Made by a program: the position numbers and the translations under genes
Notes under the pieces: generated by a model
What the model was told of the DNA's origin: nothing
Databases searched by the model: none
Seen by the model: the letters and a program-made list of their open reading frames with translations, nothing else
Assembly (NCBI GenBank): GCA_963818775.1
Contig: CAWFUF010000024.1
Span: forward strand, 186,001 to 250,000
Source: JAMXLO01 sp963818775
Lineage (GTDB): Bacteria; Pseudomonadota; Alphaproteobacteria; Acetobacterales; Acetobacteraceae
Direction of reading: 5' to 3'
DNA length: 64,000 bases
Shown: piece by piece, positions 16,749-24,462 of the stretch
Layout: the number at the start of each line of letters is the position of its first letter
Position numbering within the stretch: position 1 is the first letter of the stretch

Positions 16749-17561
16749 TCAGACCTGATAGCGTGCCGCGGGATGCTCCTGGCGGAAACCTGGAAGCATC
16801 GCCTTGCGCGCGTCCGAGAATGCCTCCCATTCAGCGGCGTCCTGCAACGGTGGAATGGTGACCGGCTCACGCCGATCGAAGCCCACCAGTGCGGCGTCGA
16901 CCAGTTCGCCGACATCCATCACGGCGGGAATGGCATTGATGTCGCGACCGGAGCGTTGCCAGATCTCGGTTCGCGTCGCTGCCGGCAGCACGGCCTGCAC
17001 ATAGATGCCGCAGCTGCCAAGCTCTATCTGCAGCGACTGCGAGAAGGTAAGCACGAACGACTTGGTCGCTGGATAGATGCCGGGATGCAGTTCGGGTGCG
17101 AGCGCCAGCACCGACGCGATGTTGATGATCGCACCGTCGCCCTCGGCCAGGAAGCGTGACACGACTGCGCCCGCCAGACGCATGACCGCGGTAACGTTCA
17201 GATCGATCAGACGTTGTTGCATATCAAGATCAGCCGCGGCAAAACCACCGGGAGTCGTGGCTCCGGCATTGTTCACCAGCAGGCCGATGCGTTTGTCGTC
17301 GCGCAGCCGCGCTTCAACGCGCGCTAGATCCGCGGCGACGGTCAGGTCAGCCGGCAGCACATCGACCGCGACACCGGTCTCGCGGCGCAGGCGCGCAGCC
17401 AGGGTATCCATGCGGTCCTTGTCACGCGCTACCAGGACCAGGTCGTGGCCACGGTGAGCCAAGCGGTCGGCGTAGGTCGCACCGATGCCGGACGAGGCGC
17501 CGGTGATCAATGCGGTTCTCAGGTGTTGCGCAGACATTTGAATTGCTCCGTTGCGTTTCAT
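16749..17561 (-). CDS. SDR-family oxidoreductase
   Basis: A 270-aa classical SDR with TGASSGIGATYADRL, NNAG, IINIAS and the catalytic YPATK, so all four tetrad residues are present. The ATG at 17561 overlaps the preceding stop (ATGA), which supports this start over an internal Met at residue 9. It resembles the YqjQ/DltE-like branch of keto reductases. It lies inside the seven-gene minus-strand operon between a DsbA-fold isomerase and PanE. Confidence 0.92.
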   Translation of the reverse strand: MKRNGAIQMSAQHLRTALITGASSGIGATYADRLAHRGHDLVLVARDKDRMDTLAARLRRETGVAVDVLPADLTVAADLARVEARLRDDKRIGLLVNNAGATTPGGFAAADLDMQQRLIDLNVTAVMRLAGAVVSRFLAEGDGAIINIASVLALAPELHPGIYPATKSFVLTFSQSLQIELGSCGIYVQAVLPAATRTEIWQRSGRDINAIPAVMDVGELVDAALVGFDRREPVTIPPLQDAAEWEAFSDARKAMLPGFRQEHPAARYQV

Positions 17562-18175
17562 GCGTTGCCGCGTAGCATGGCCGCGATAGCCTCTTCGACA
17601 TCGCGCAGGCGATCCTTGCCGAAGTAGATTTCCTCACCGACGAAAAAGGTGGGCGAACCGAAGGTGCCGCGCTCGACCGAACGCTGCGTGTTGGCGAGCA
17701 GTTCGTCCTTAACGTCCTGCGTCTGGGCCAGCGCCAGGATCGCGTCAGCATCCAACCGCAACTCGATCAGTGCCGCACGCAGCACTGTAGGATCGTCCAG
17801 CTTCTTCGGCTCGGCCCACATGTGGCGATAGATCTCGTCGACGTAGCGCTTGAATATGCCAAGCCTCCGTGCCGCGATCGCGCCGCGCATCAGCACCAGC
17901 GTGTTCACCGGAAAGAACGGATTGGAGGTGAAGCGCGTGATGCCGTGCCGCTGCACGAAGCGCGCGGTTTCCAGCCGCTGGTATTCCGGCTTGTTCCTGA
18001 TCCCGGCCAGACTCTCCGCCGGCGAGCGGTTGTTGGTCAGCTTGTAAACGCCGCCCAGCAGCACCGGCACATAGACGAATTGCGCGCCCGTCCGCCGTTC
18101 GATCCCGGGGATCACCAGATGGCTCAGATACGCGTTCGGGCTGCCGAAGTCGAAATGGAATTCCAGGTCGCTCAT
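17558..18175 (-). CDS. DsbA-fold 2-hydroxychromene-2-carboxylate isomerase-like protein
   Basis: The start at 18175 gives MSDLEFHFDFGSPNAYLSH, the signature of the kappa-GST/HCCA isomerase family, 205 aa. Further hallmarks are NPFFPVNTLVLMRGA and GTFGSPTFFVGEEIYFGKDRL near the C-terminus. These thioredoxin-fold enzymes use glutathione to isomerise naphthalene-degradation intermediates or related aromatics. It begins 5 bases after the upstream SDR stops and overlaps the next SDR. This is the strongest hint that the operon deals with an aromatic compound. Confidence 0.92.
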   Translation of the reverse strand: MSDLEFHFDFGSPNAYLSHLVIPGIERRTGAQFVYVPVLLGGVYKLTNNRSPAESLAGIRNKPEYQRLETARFVQRHGITRFTSNPFFPVNTLVLMRGAIAARRLGIFKRYVDEIYRHMWAEPKKLDDPTVLRAALIELRLDADAILALAQTQDVKDELLANTQRSVERGTFGSPTFFVGEEIYFGKDRLRDVEEAIAAMLRGNA

Positions 18176-18180
18176 GGCGG

Positions 18181-18924
18181 TCACCACTTCTCGCCAGACG
18201 GACGAATGTCCATCTCGAAGGTCCACGCGTCGCGCGGTTGCCGATACAGTTGCCAATACGCGTCGGCCACCAATTCCGGGCGCATCAGCCGCCCGGGATC
18301 GAGGTTGCGCAGCCCTTCGTCACCCTCCCGCGACCTGATCCGTTCGCGCACCCAGGCGGTGTCCACGCCGGCGTCGATGACGAGATGCGCGACATGGATG
18401 TTGCTGGGGCCAAGTTCGCGTGCCGCACTCTGTGCCACCGCGCGCAGCCCGGCCTTGGCGGCGGCAAACGCGCTGTAACCGGCCCCGCCGCGCAGGCTGG
18501 CCGTCGCGCCGGTAAAGAAGATTGCGCCGCCGCCACGCGGCAGCATCAGTCGCGCTGCCTCGCGGCCGGCGAGAAAGCCCGCATAGCAGGCCATCTCCCA
18601 GACCTTGCGAAATACACGCTCGGTCGTGTCCACCAGTGAGAAATGGACGTTCGCGCCGATGTTGAAGATGCAGACCTCGAGCGGCGCCTCGGCATCGGCC
18701 TCGCGCAGAAAGGCAGCGATGTCATCCTCCTGCCGTGCGTCGAGCGAGCGGGCGAACGCTCGGCCACCAGCTGCTTCGATAGCCTGGACCAATGGCACCA
18801 GCTTCTCGCCATTGCGGCGGCCGGCGAATACGGTGAAACCTTCAGCGGCGAATTTGCGGGCGATTGCTCCGCCGATGAAGTCGCCCGCACCGATCACCGC
18901 CGCGGTGGCGTTCCTGCGTTCCAT
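18181..18924 (-). CDS. Atypical SDR-family protein (Phe in place of catalytic Tyr)
   Basis: A 247-aa Rossmann protein with GAGDFIGGAIARKFA as cofactor loop, FNIGAN in place of NNAG and the segment YSAFAAAKAGLRA. The residue four before the active-site Lys is Phe, a feature of a recognised SDR subgroup with a motif of the form FAxAKAGLR and the C-terminal IHVAHLVIDAGVDT. It binds a nicotinamide cofactor, but the reaction is uncertain. It starts 15 bases after the efflux-pump gene stops. Confidence 0.88.
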   Translation of the reverse strand: MERRNATAAVIGAGDFIGGAIARKFAAEGFTVFAGRRNGEKLVPLVQAIEAAGGRAFARSLDARQEDDIAAFLREADAEAPLEVCIFNIGANVHFSLVDTTERVFRKVWEMACYAGFLAGREAARLMLPRGGGAIFFTGATASLRGGAGYSAFAAAKAGLRAVAQSAARELGPSNIHVAHLVIDAGVDTAWVRERIRSREGDEGLRNLDPGRLMRPELVADAYWQLYRQPRDAWTFEMDIRPSGEKW

Positions 18925-18939
18925 TTGGTCTCTCCTCTC

Positions 18940-20529
18940 CTAGTGAGCGTCCCGCGATGGTGCTGCCTGCATCGCGATCTTGCGCATCAGCGGCACCGTC
19001 ACCGTTGCCAGCGCAAAGCACAGCGCGATGACGAGGAACGCGTCGGCAAAGGCTTGCGTCTGTGCCTCGCGCAGCGTGAGCGACCACAGTTCCCGCAACG
19101 CCGCAGCGTAGCCGTGCAATGCATCGCCGCCGCGCGCTGTGGTCGCATGCGCCGCCGTTTCTTGCAGGTATTGCAGCATCGCCGGATTGCTGCTGTTCAG
19201 GTGTTCGGCCTGACGCAGGAAGTGCAGGTTGGTGCGGTCGTTCAAAATTGTGCCGCACACGGCGATGCCGATCGCGCCGCCGAGATTGCGCATCAGATTG
19301 AACAGCCCCGACGCGAGCTTCAGTCGCTCCGGTGCCAACCCGCCAAGCGTCAGCGACACCGTCGGCGCCACGGCGAACTGCTGCGAGAAACCGCGAAATG
19401 CCTGCGGCAACAACAACTCGCGCCAGCCCCAGTCATGGGTGATCGGGGTGAAGTTCCACATGCTGATGGCAAAACACGCCATGCCGAACATCATCAACCA
19501 GCGCAGATCGATATGCCGCGCGACCATCGAGTAGAACGGGATCGCACAGACCTGGAACAGTCCGGTGGTGAATACAGCCTCGCCGATCTCCAGCGCGCTG
19601 AAGCCGCGCACGCGTGCCAGGAACAAGGGCGTCAGGTATATCGTGGCGAAGATCCCGATGCCGATGGTGAACGAAAAGTAGCAGCCCAGCGCGAAGTTGC
19701 GCCTCGTCAGCGCGCGCAGATCGAGCACTGGCTGGCTGTGGGTCAGGCTGCGCCAGACGAACGCCACGCCCGCGATGCCGGAAATCCACGCGGTCGCGCG
19801 GATGGTGTCGTCGCCGAACCAGTCCCAGCGAGGCCCCTCTTCCAGCGTGTATTCCAGGCAGCCGAGAAACACCGCCATCAGCACCATGCCGAGGTAATCG
19901 GCGCCACGCAGCAGGGACAGGTTAGGCTTGTCGATCCGTACCAGCATCGGCACCACGATGGAAACGAAGACGCCAGGCACCAGGTTGATGAAGAACAGCC
20001 AGTGCCAGGAGTAGTCGTCGGTGATCCAGCCACCGATGGTCGGTCCCAATGTCGGCGCCAGCGAGGAGATGCAGCCGATGGTGGCCGCTGCGATGACCCG
20101 CTGCTGGTTGTTGAAGTAGATGAACGCCGTGGTGAACACGGTCGGGATCATGGAGCCGCCGAGAAAGCCCTGTAGCGCGCGGAACACGATCATGCTCTCG
20201 ATGTTCCACGCCCAGCCGCACAGCAGGCTGGTGATGGTGAAGCCCACCGCGGAGGCGCAGAATAGCCAGCGTGTGGACATCACCCGCGACAGCCAGCCGG
20301 ACAGCGGAATGACCACAATCTCGGCGATCAGGTAGCTGGTCTGCACCCACGCCACCTCATCGGTGCCGGCGGACAATCCGCCTCCGATGTCAGCCAACGA
20401 AGCTGAGACGATCTGAATATCCAGCAGCGCGATGAAGAAGCCCACACACATGCTGGCAAAGGCGAACACCTTCGTCGCCATCGGCAGTTCGCCTGGTGCC
20501 ACGAAGACATTTGCTGTGGTCGCGCTCAT
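18940..20529 (-). CDS. DHA2-family multidrug efflux permease (EmrB/QacA type)
   Basis: A 529-aa protein with about fourteen hydrophobic segments; the first, FFIALLDIQIVSASLADIGG, carries the D-x-x-I/V-V-x-x-A-L-like motif C' region of drug:proton antiporters, and the loop SGWLSRVMSTRWLF is motif A. EmrB-type pumps export hydrophobic drugs across the inner membrane, delivering them to EmrA and an outer-membrane channel. Its start overlaps the upstream EmrA-like gene by four bases. No TolC-type gene is in the window. Confidence 0.93.
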   Translation of the reverse strand: MSATTANVFVAPGELPMATKVFAFASMCVGFFIALLDIQIVSASLADIGGGLSAGTDEVAWVQTSYLIAEIVVIPLSGWLSRVMSTRWLFCASAVGFTITSLLCGWAWNIESMIVFRALQGFLGGSMIPTVFTTAFIYFNNQQRVIAAATIGCISSLAPTLGPTIGGWITDDYSWHWLFFINLVPGVFVSIVVPMLVRIDKPNLSLLRGADYLGMVLMAVFLGCLEYTLEEGPRWDWFGDDTIRATAWISGIAGVAFVWRSLTHSQPVLDLRALTRRNFALGCYFSFTIGIGIFATIYLTPLFLARVRGFSALEIGEAVFTTGLFQVCAIPFYSMVARHIDLRWLMMFGMACFAISMWNFTPITHDWGWRELLLPQAFRGFSQQFAVAPTVSLTLGGLAPERLKLASGLFNLMRNLGGAIGIAVCGTILNDRTNLHFLRQAEHLNSSNPAMLQYLQETAAHATTARGGDALHGYAAALRELWSLTLREAQTQAFADAFLVIALCFALATVTVPLMRKIAMQAAPSRDAH

Positions 20530-21611
20530 CGTTCGTCTACGTCAGCGGTGACCGACAGGCCAGGCCGAAGCCTGCCCAGCGTAGCAGCGCCGTCATCGAG
20601 CAGCACGCGCACCGGCACGCGCTGCACGATCTTGGTGAAGTTGCCGGTGGCATTCTCCGGCGGCAGCACGCTGAACACGGCACCGGTCGCCGGTGCCAGG
20701 CTGCCGACACGGCCGTGGAACACTTCGTCGGGCAGAACGTCGGCCTCGATCGTCACCGGCATGCCCGCGCGCATGTGCGCGAGCTGGCTTTCCTTGAAGT
20801 TCGCGTCCACCCAGAGCCCATGCGCCGGCACCAGCGAGATGAGCTGCGCACCAATAGTAGCGTAGGCGCCGGTGCGCGCGCTGCGATTGCCTATCGTGCC
20901 GTCGATCGGCGCGCGCAGTTCGGTGTAGCCCACGTTGAGTTGCGCGGTTTCGCGATCAGCGATCGCGCCGGCCAATGCCGCTTCTGTCTGCTGCTTCTGC
21001 GTGTCGATGACGTCGAGCTGTCGCTCCGCCGCCTCTAACGCCGCGCGCGCCCTGGCATCGGCGGCGAGCGCCTTCTGATGGTCAGCGTCCGCCTGCTGAA
21101 AGCGTTGCTGGGTGCCAAACTGATCCTGCGCCAGGCTGCGATACCGCTCGACATCGTACTTCGTGCGGCTGATCTCTGCCGTGGTAGCGGTCAACTCGGC
21201 CTGTGCCTGCGCGATCATCGCTTCCTGCAGCCGGCGAACGGCCTCGAGATTCGCCAGTGTGGCCTGTTGCCCGGCGACTGCGGCAACCGCCTTCGCCAGC
21301 GCGGCGCGGTAGTCGCGATCATCCAGCTTCACCAGCAGATCGCCGGCGTGCACCGCCTGATTGTCGGTGACCGCAACGTCCGCAATGAACCCGGACACCT
21401 TTGGCGCGATTACCGTCACGTCGCCGCCGACATAGGCATCGTCCGTGCTCTCGATGAACCGTCCCACGGTCCACCAATGGTTGGCGTACCACGCGGCACC
21501 GATACCGAGCAGAAGGGCCGCCCCGGCCAGCCCAAGCTGTTTGCGCGAGATGCTCGCGTGACGCGCCGGCGGCCGTGCGACAATCTCGCGCTCGGCGATC
21601 TGTCCGCTCAT
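20526..21611 (-). CDS. HlyD/EmrA-family membrane fusion protein
   Basis: A 361-aa protein with one N-terminal membrane anchor (LGLAGAALLLGIGAAWYANHWW), then the lipoyl half-motif (DAYVGGDVTVIAPKVSGFI), a long coiled-coil hairpin rich in Ala/Gln/Glu (about 100-200) and the second barrel half (LRAPIDGTIGNRSARTG). It bridges the EmrB-like pump to the outer membrane. Overlaps by four bases with both the regulator before it and the pump after it show translational coupling. Confidence 0.94.
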   Translation of the reverse strand: MSGQIAEREIVARPPARHASISRKQLGLAGAALLLGIGAAWYANHWWTVGRFIESTDDAYVGGDVTVIAPKVSGFIADVAVTDNQAVHAGDLLVKLDDRDYRAALAKAVAAVAGQQATLANLEAVRRLQEAMIAQAQAELTATTAEISRTKYDVERYRSLAQDQFGTQQRFQQADADHQKALAADARARAALEAAERQLDVIDTQKQQTEAALAGAIADRETAQLNVGYTELRAPIDGTIGNRSARTGAYATIGAQLISLVPAHGLWVDANFKESQLAHMRAGMPVTIEADVLPDEVFHGRVGSLAPATGAVFSVLPPENATGNFTKIVQRVPVRVLLDDGAATLGRLRPGLSVTADVDER

Positions 21612-22069
21612 GACGTGCTCCCGTTCGCCGCTGGTCCGGGTACCGAGCGGAACGCAGGCTCGACCATCACCTTGCCGGTGCGCCTATCCACCAGCACCGG
21701 GTCCGCCGGTTCGCCTGTCTCAGTGTCGATGACGATGACGCTGGGGCCCTCGGGAGCGAAGTGGCGGTTGCCCCAGGCGAGCAGCGACCACAGCACCGGC
21801 CGGAAATCACGGCCGCGCTCGGTCAGGACGTACTCGTGGCGAGGAGGATGTTCGCTGTAGGCGCGGCGCTCCAGCAAGCCGGATTCGACCAGGGCGTTGA
21901 GCCGCCGGGTCAGCATGTTCGGCGCGATGTCGAGGCTCTTCTGGAACTGGTCGAAGCGGGTCAGACCGCGGAAGGCGTCGCGCAGGATCAGGATGCTCCA
22001 CCACTCGCCGACCCGCTCCAGGCTGCGGGCGATCGGGCAGGTCATCGATCCGAAGCTCTTGCGCTGCAT
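21608..22069 (-). CDS. HxlR-family transcriptional regulator
   Basis: The start at 22069 (MQRKSFGSMTCPIARSLERV) follows GGTGGAG; an upstream Met at 22090 lacks such a site. The winged-helix HxlR signature is CPIARSLERVGEWWSILILRD, then RFDQFQKSLDIAPNMLTRRL and YVLTERGRDFRPVL. The single Cys in the N-terminal helix is typical and in some members senses electrophiles or aldehydes. It is the first gene of a seven-gene operon and has two direct repeats over its own promoter, so autoregulation of the whole operon is likely. Confidence 0.93.
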   Translation of the reverse strand: MQRKSFGSMTCPIARSLERVGEWWSILILRDAFRGLTRFDQFQKSLDIAPNMLTRRLNALVESGLLERRAYSEHPPRHEYVLTERGRDFRPVLWSLLAWGNRHFAPEGPSVIVIDTETGEPADPVLVDRRTGKVMVEPAFRSVPGPAANGSTS

Positions 22070-22090
22070 GGTTCGCTCCACCAGTGACAT

Positions 22091-22144
22091 GCATGATGCA
22101 AGCGACGATGTAGGACGGAGCGTAGCATGATGCAAGTGACGATT
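22091..22144 (-). promoter_or_regulatory. HxlR operon promoter with paired direct repeats
   Basis: Two 20-base direct repeats, GCATGATGCAAGyGACGATk, lie at 22091-22110 and 22125-22144 (18/20 identical, 34 bases apart). On the minus strand a -35 TTGCAT (22130-22135) and a -10 TACATC (22107-22112) are 17 bases apart, one inside each repeat. A dimer pair bound here would block the promoter. The promoter drives HxlR and the six genes after it. Confidence 0.7.
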
Positions 22145-22162
22145 TGAGAGTTAGGGTGCCTG

Positions 22163-22203
22163 CCCCCTTCCCCCAACCCCCTCCCGCAAGGGGAGGGGGA
22201 GTG
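22163..22203. repeat. GC-rich palindromic repeat, copy 2
   Basis: A CCCCCTCCCGC / AAGGGGAGGGGGAG copy of the dispersed repeat, located between the HxlR promoter and tlyA, 14 bases before the tlyA start. It resembles the copies at 8682-8720 and 25576-25673. Confidence 0.7.
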
Positions 22204-22216
22204 GCAGGTTGCCGAG

Positions 22217-22951
22217 ATGCGGATGCGCGCCGATCAGTTGCTGGTGGAGCGTGGCTTGGTGGAGAGCCGCTCGCGCGCGCAGGCGCTGATCCTCGCGGGC
22301 AAGGTGTTCAGCGGCGAACGCCGCATTGCCAAGGCTGGCGACACGCTCGCGTCGGAGGCGTCCCTGGAAGTGCGCGGCCAGGACCACCCCTGGGTGTCAC
22401 GCGGCGGCCTGAAGCTCGACCACGCTCTGCACCACTTCGGCCTGTCGCCGGCTGCCCGCGTCTGTCTCGACATCGGCGCCTCTACCGGAGGCTTCACGGA
22501 TGTGCTGCTGGCGCATAGCGCGATGAGGGTGCACTCGGTCGACGTCGGCCATGGCCAGCTTGCGTGGAAACTGCGGTCCGATCCGCGCGTCGTCGTGCAC
22601 GAGAGGACCAACGCCCGCTATTTGACCCGCGGGGCCATCATCGATCCGATCGGCGCCCTGGTGTGCGACGCAAGCTTCATCGGCTTACGGACGCTGCTCC
22701 CCGCGCCACTCGCGCTCTGTGCGTCGCAGGCCTGGGCGGTGGCACTGATCAAGCCGCAGTTCGAAGCTGGGCCGGATGCCGTCGGCAGCAAGGGGGTGGT
22801 GCGCGACCCCGCTGTTCATCAAGCCGTATGCGATTGCATCCATGCGTGGTGGTCGACACTCCCAGGCTGGGGCGTCCTCGGCATCATTGAAAGCCCGATC
22901 ACGGGGCCGGAGGGCAATCGCGAATTCCTGATCGCGGCCACAAGAAGCTGA
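22217..22951 (+). CDS. tlyA: TlyA-family rRNA 2'-O-methyltransferase
   Basis: A 244-aa protein with an N-terminal S4 RNA-binding domain (about 3-60, ADQLLVERGLVESRSRAQALI) and a FtsJ-type methyltransferase domain with SAM loop DIGASTGGFTD (85-95). The conserved Lys66 in SRGGLKLDHAL and the later KPQFEAGP fit the K-D-K-E tetrad. TlyA methylates 16S and/or 23S rRNA on ribose 2'-OH; family members were once called haemolysins. It stands alone after a dispersed repeat. Confidence 0.94.
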   Translation: MRMRADQLLVERGLVESRSRAQALILAGKVFSGERRIAKAGDTLASEASLEVRGQDHPWVSRGGLKLDHALHHFGLSPAARVCLDIGASTGGFTDVLLAHSAMRVHSVDVGHGQLAWKLRSDPRVVVHERTNARYLTRGAIIDPIGALVCDASFIGLRTLLPAPLALCASQAWAVALIKPQFEAGPDAVGSKGVVRDPAVHQAVCDCIHAWWSTLPGWGVLGIIESPITGPEGNREFLIAATRS

Positions 22952-22956
22952 TGGTT

Positions 22957-23112
22957 TCAGTCGCCGCTTCGACCGGCCTGCGCGGCCACCATATCGCGTT
23001 GCGCGATCTCAGCCAGAAGAGACCACACCTTGGCGGGTTCCATCGGCACGTCCGGATCGTTCAGCAGGCGATCGAGTTCGTCCAGTTTCCGGGCGTACTC
23101 GGCGTCCGTCAT
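22957..23112 (-). CDS. Small conserved-looking protein, 51 aa
   Basis: ATG at 23110-23112 on the minus strand is preceded by GGAGAG at ideal spacing; the frame runs 51 codons to TGA at 22957. The sequence MTDAEYARKLDELDRLLNDP then DVPMEPAKVWSLLAEIAQRD is charged and helical, with clear coding character (third-position GC, no low complexity). No membrane segment. It converges with tlyA, 5 bases apart. I cannot name a family; it is short enough to be missed by automatic calling. Confidence 0.7.
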   Translation of the reverse strand: MTDAEYARKLDELDRLLNDPDVPMEPAKVWSLLAEIAQRDMVAAQAGRSGD

Positions 23113-23142
23113 TTTCGTCTCTCCAGTTCGTCGAGCACACGA

Positions 23143-23170
23143 AACAAACCCAGGATCGTGGCCGTCCTGG
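23143..23170 (-). terminator. Probable rho-independent terminator, minus strand
   Basis: On the minus strand CCAGGA (23165-23170) pairs with TCCTGG (23150-23155) around a 9-base loop and is followed by GTTTGTTTC. It lies between the unknown 404-aa gene and the 51-aa gene, so it would end the former's transcript, making the 51-aa gene independently expressed. Confidence 0.45.
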
Positions 23171-23224
23171 GGCGCGACTATGGAGATAAGAAGCTTACCA
23201 ACGAATTACCCGACAGCGAGGCGA

Positions 23225-24439
23225 TCACACCGACGATAGTATCGCCGGCCCGAGCGCTGCGGCCTTCGCCGCGGGATGTGCGGAATTGCGAAATCGTAGC
23301 TCGCCCCCCTCGGCAGCGTCCGCCATGCCAAACAGTTCGAACCGAGACGCGCACGTTACCGCGATGACCGGCCGCGCAGCCTTATAGGCGAGGAACTGGC
23401 GTGCCTCTCCCTCCAGTTCCAGCCGTTCGCGCAGACCGCGCCATTCGTCACGGTCGGTATCATCGATGAATATCGCCAGTATGCCCGGCCGCGTCCCACT
23501 CAGACGTTTCGGTGTGATCGCGAACAACCGATGACGCACCGCAATGGCAACCTCGTCTGCGCGCCCTGCTCTGGCCGCCATGACGAACAGCCCACGACCG
23601 GCCGCGGTGACGGCGAGGTGCGCCTCCGGACCAAACTCGCGCCGGAGTGATGGCATCAGACCAGCATCGGCATCGCCCCCGGTCAGCACCAAAGGGTCGA
23701 GCCGCAGCACGGCCGCCTCGTCGTCATCGCGGCGGCCACGGGTCTGCAGCAGGCGACTGATGCGGCTGTGCATCTCGGCCAGGGCACCGGTCATCAATCC
23801 CTGCGGCAGTGTCATCTTCAGCAGGTATCGACCGGGATAGGCGGCGAGCCAGATGCGTAGATCGGCGTCCACCCGATCAGCCAGATGCGACCAGGCCCTG
23901 CGGTGCACCAGCCGCCCCTCCTCCGCCGACATAACTTCGCAGGCGATCTCCGCCTCGGAAGCATCCCGCGCAATCAGCAGGTCATAGGGCGCATCGTCTT
24001 CCAGCCCCGCGAAGGCAACCGAAAACCCACGCGAGACCTGCAATGCCGCAGTGCGCAGCATGTGGAAGATCGGCACCAACGTGCCGTCGCCAGCAAGCGC
24101 GGTTCGCAGCCTGTCGTGCAGCCGTCCCCTGCCTCGCGCACGTAGCGCGCGCGAGAGTGTCACCGCGTCGCCGGCCAGCCTTGCGGCGTGAAGTTCAGCC
24201 ACGGAAGGCGGCCGGGTCAGTGTGCCGCGCAACCGTTCGATCGCCAGTTCAAGCGCGTGGCGTTGGCGGATTGCCTGTCCCGCCCGCGGCCCGCACGCGG
24301 CATATCGACCGATCTCCGCCATGCGCGCCGCCCACAGGCGCGGGCCCGCCAACGCGACGAACGCGTCGAGCGCCGGTGGATCGTACGGAGGCGGCTGGGG
24401 TTGCATTCGCGGGCGGGGTCCGCCGGTATAGACGCGCAT
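23225..24439 (-). CDS. Uncharacterised protein, ~404 aa
   Basis: The chosen ATG at 24439 (MRVYTGGPRPRMQ) follows a G-rich run; a second Met is 11 residues on. The product is Arg/Ala-rich, soluble, without signal or membrane segments. Recognisable stretches include VAELHAARLAGDAVTLSRAL, a long helical region, EIACEVMSAEEGRLVHRRAW (spacing reminiscent of nuclease-like E-x-x followed by basic residues) and ILAIFIDDTDRDEWRGLRER. I do not recognise a family. It runs 23 bases downstream of aroC on the same strand, so it could be the tail of that operon. Confidence 0.7.
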   Translation of the reverse strand: MRVYTGGPRPRMQPQPPPYDPPALDAFVALAGPRLWAARMAEIGRYAACGPRAGQAIRQRHALELAIERLRGTLTRPPSVAELHAARLAGDAVTLSRALRARGRGRLHDRLRTALAGDGTLVPIFHMLRTAALQVSRGFSVAFAGLEDDAPYDLLIARDASEAEIACEVMSAEEGRLVHRRAWSHLADRVDADLRIWLAAYPGRYLLKMTLPQGLMTGALAEMHSRISRLLQTRGRRDDDEAAVLRLDPLVLTGGDADAGLMPSLRREFGPEAHLAVTAAGRGLFVMAARAGRADEVAIAVRHRLFAITPKRLSGTRPGILAIFIDDTDRDEWRGLRERLELEGEARQFLAYKAARPVIAVTCASRFELFGMADAAEGGELRFRNSAHPAAKAAALGPAILSSV

Positions 24440-24462
24440 CCCCCCGCGTTCATTCCCGCCGC

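Noticed and set aside
18643..20175. A 510-codon plus-strand open frame opposite the EmrB-like gene
   Set aside because: It is the antisense of a clear membrane transporter; composition is Gln/Arg/His-rich as expected for a shadow frame, with no recognisable domain.
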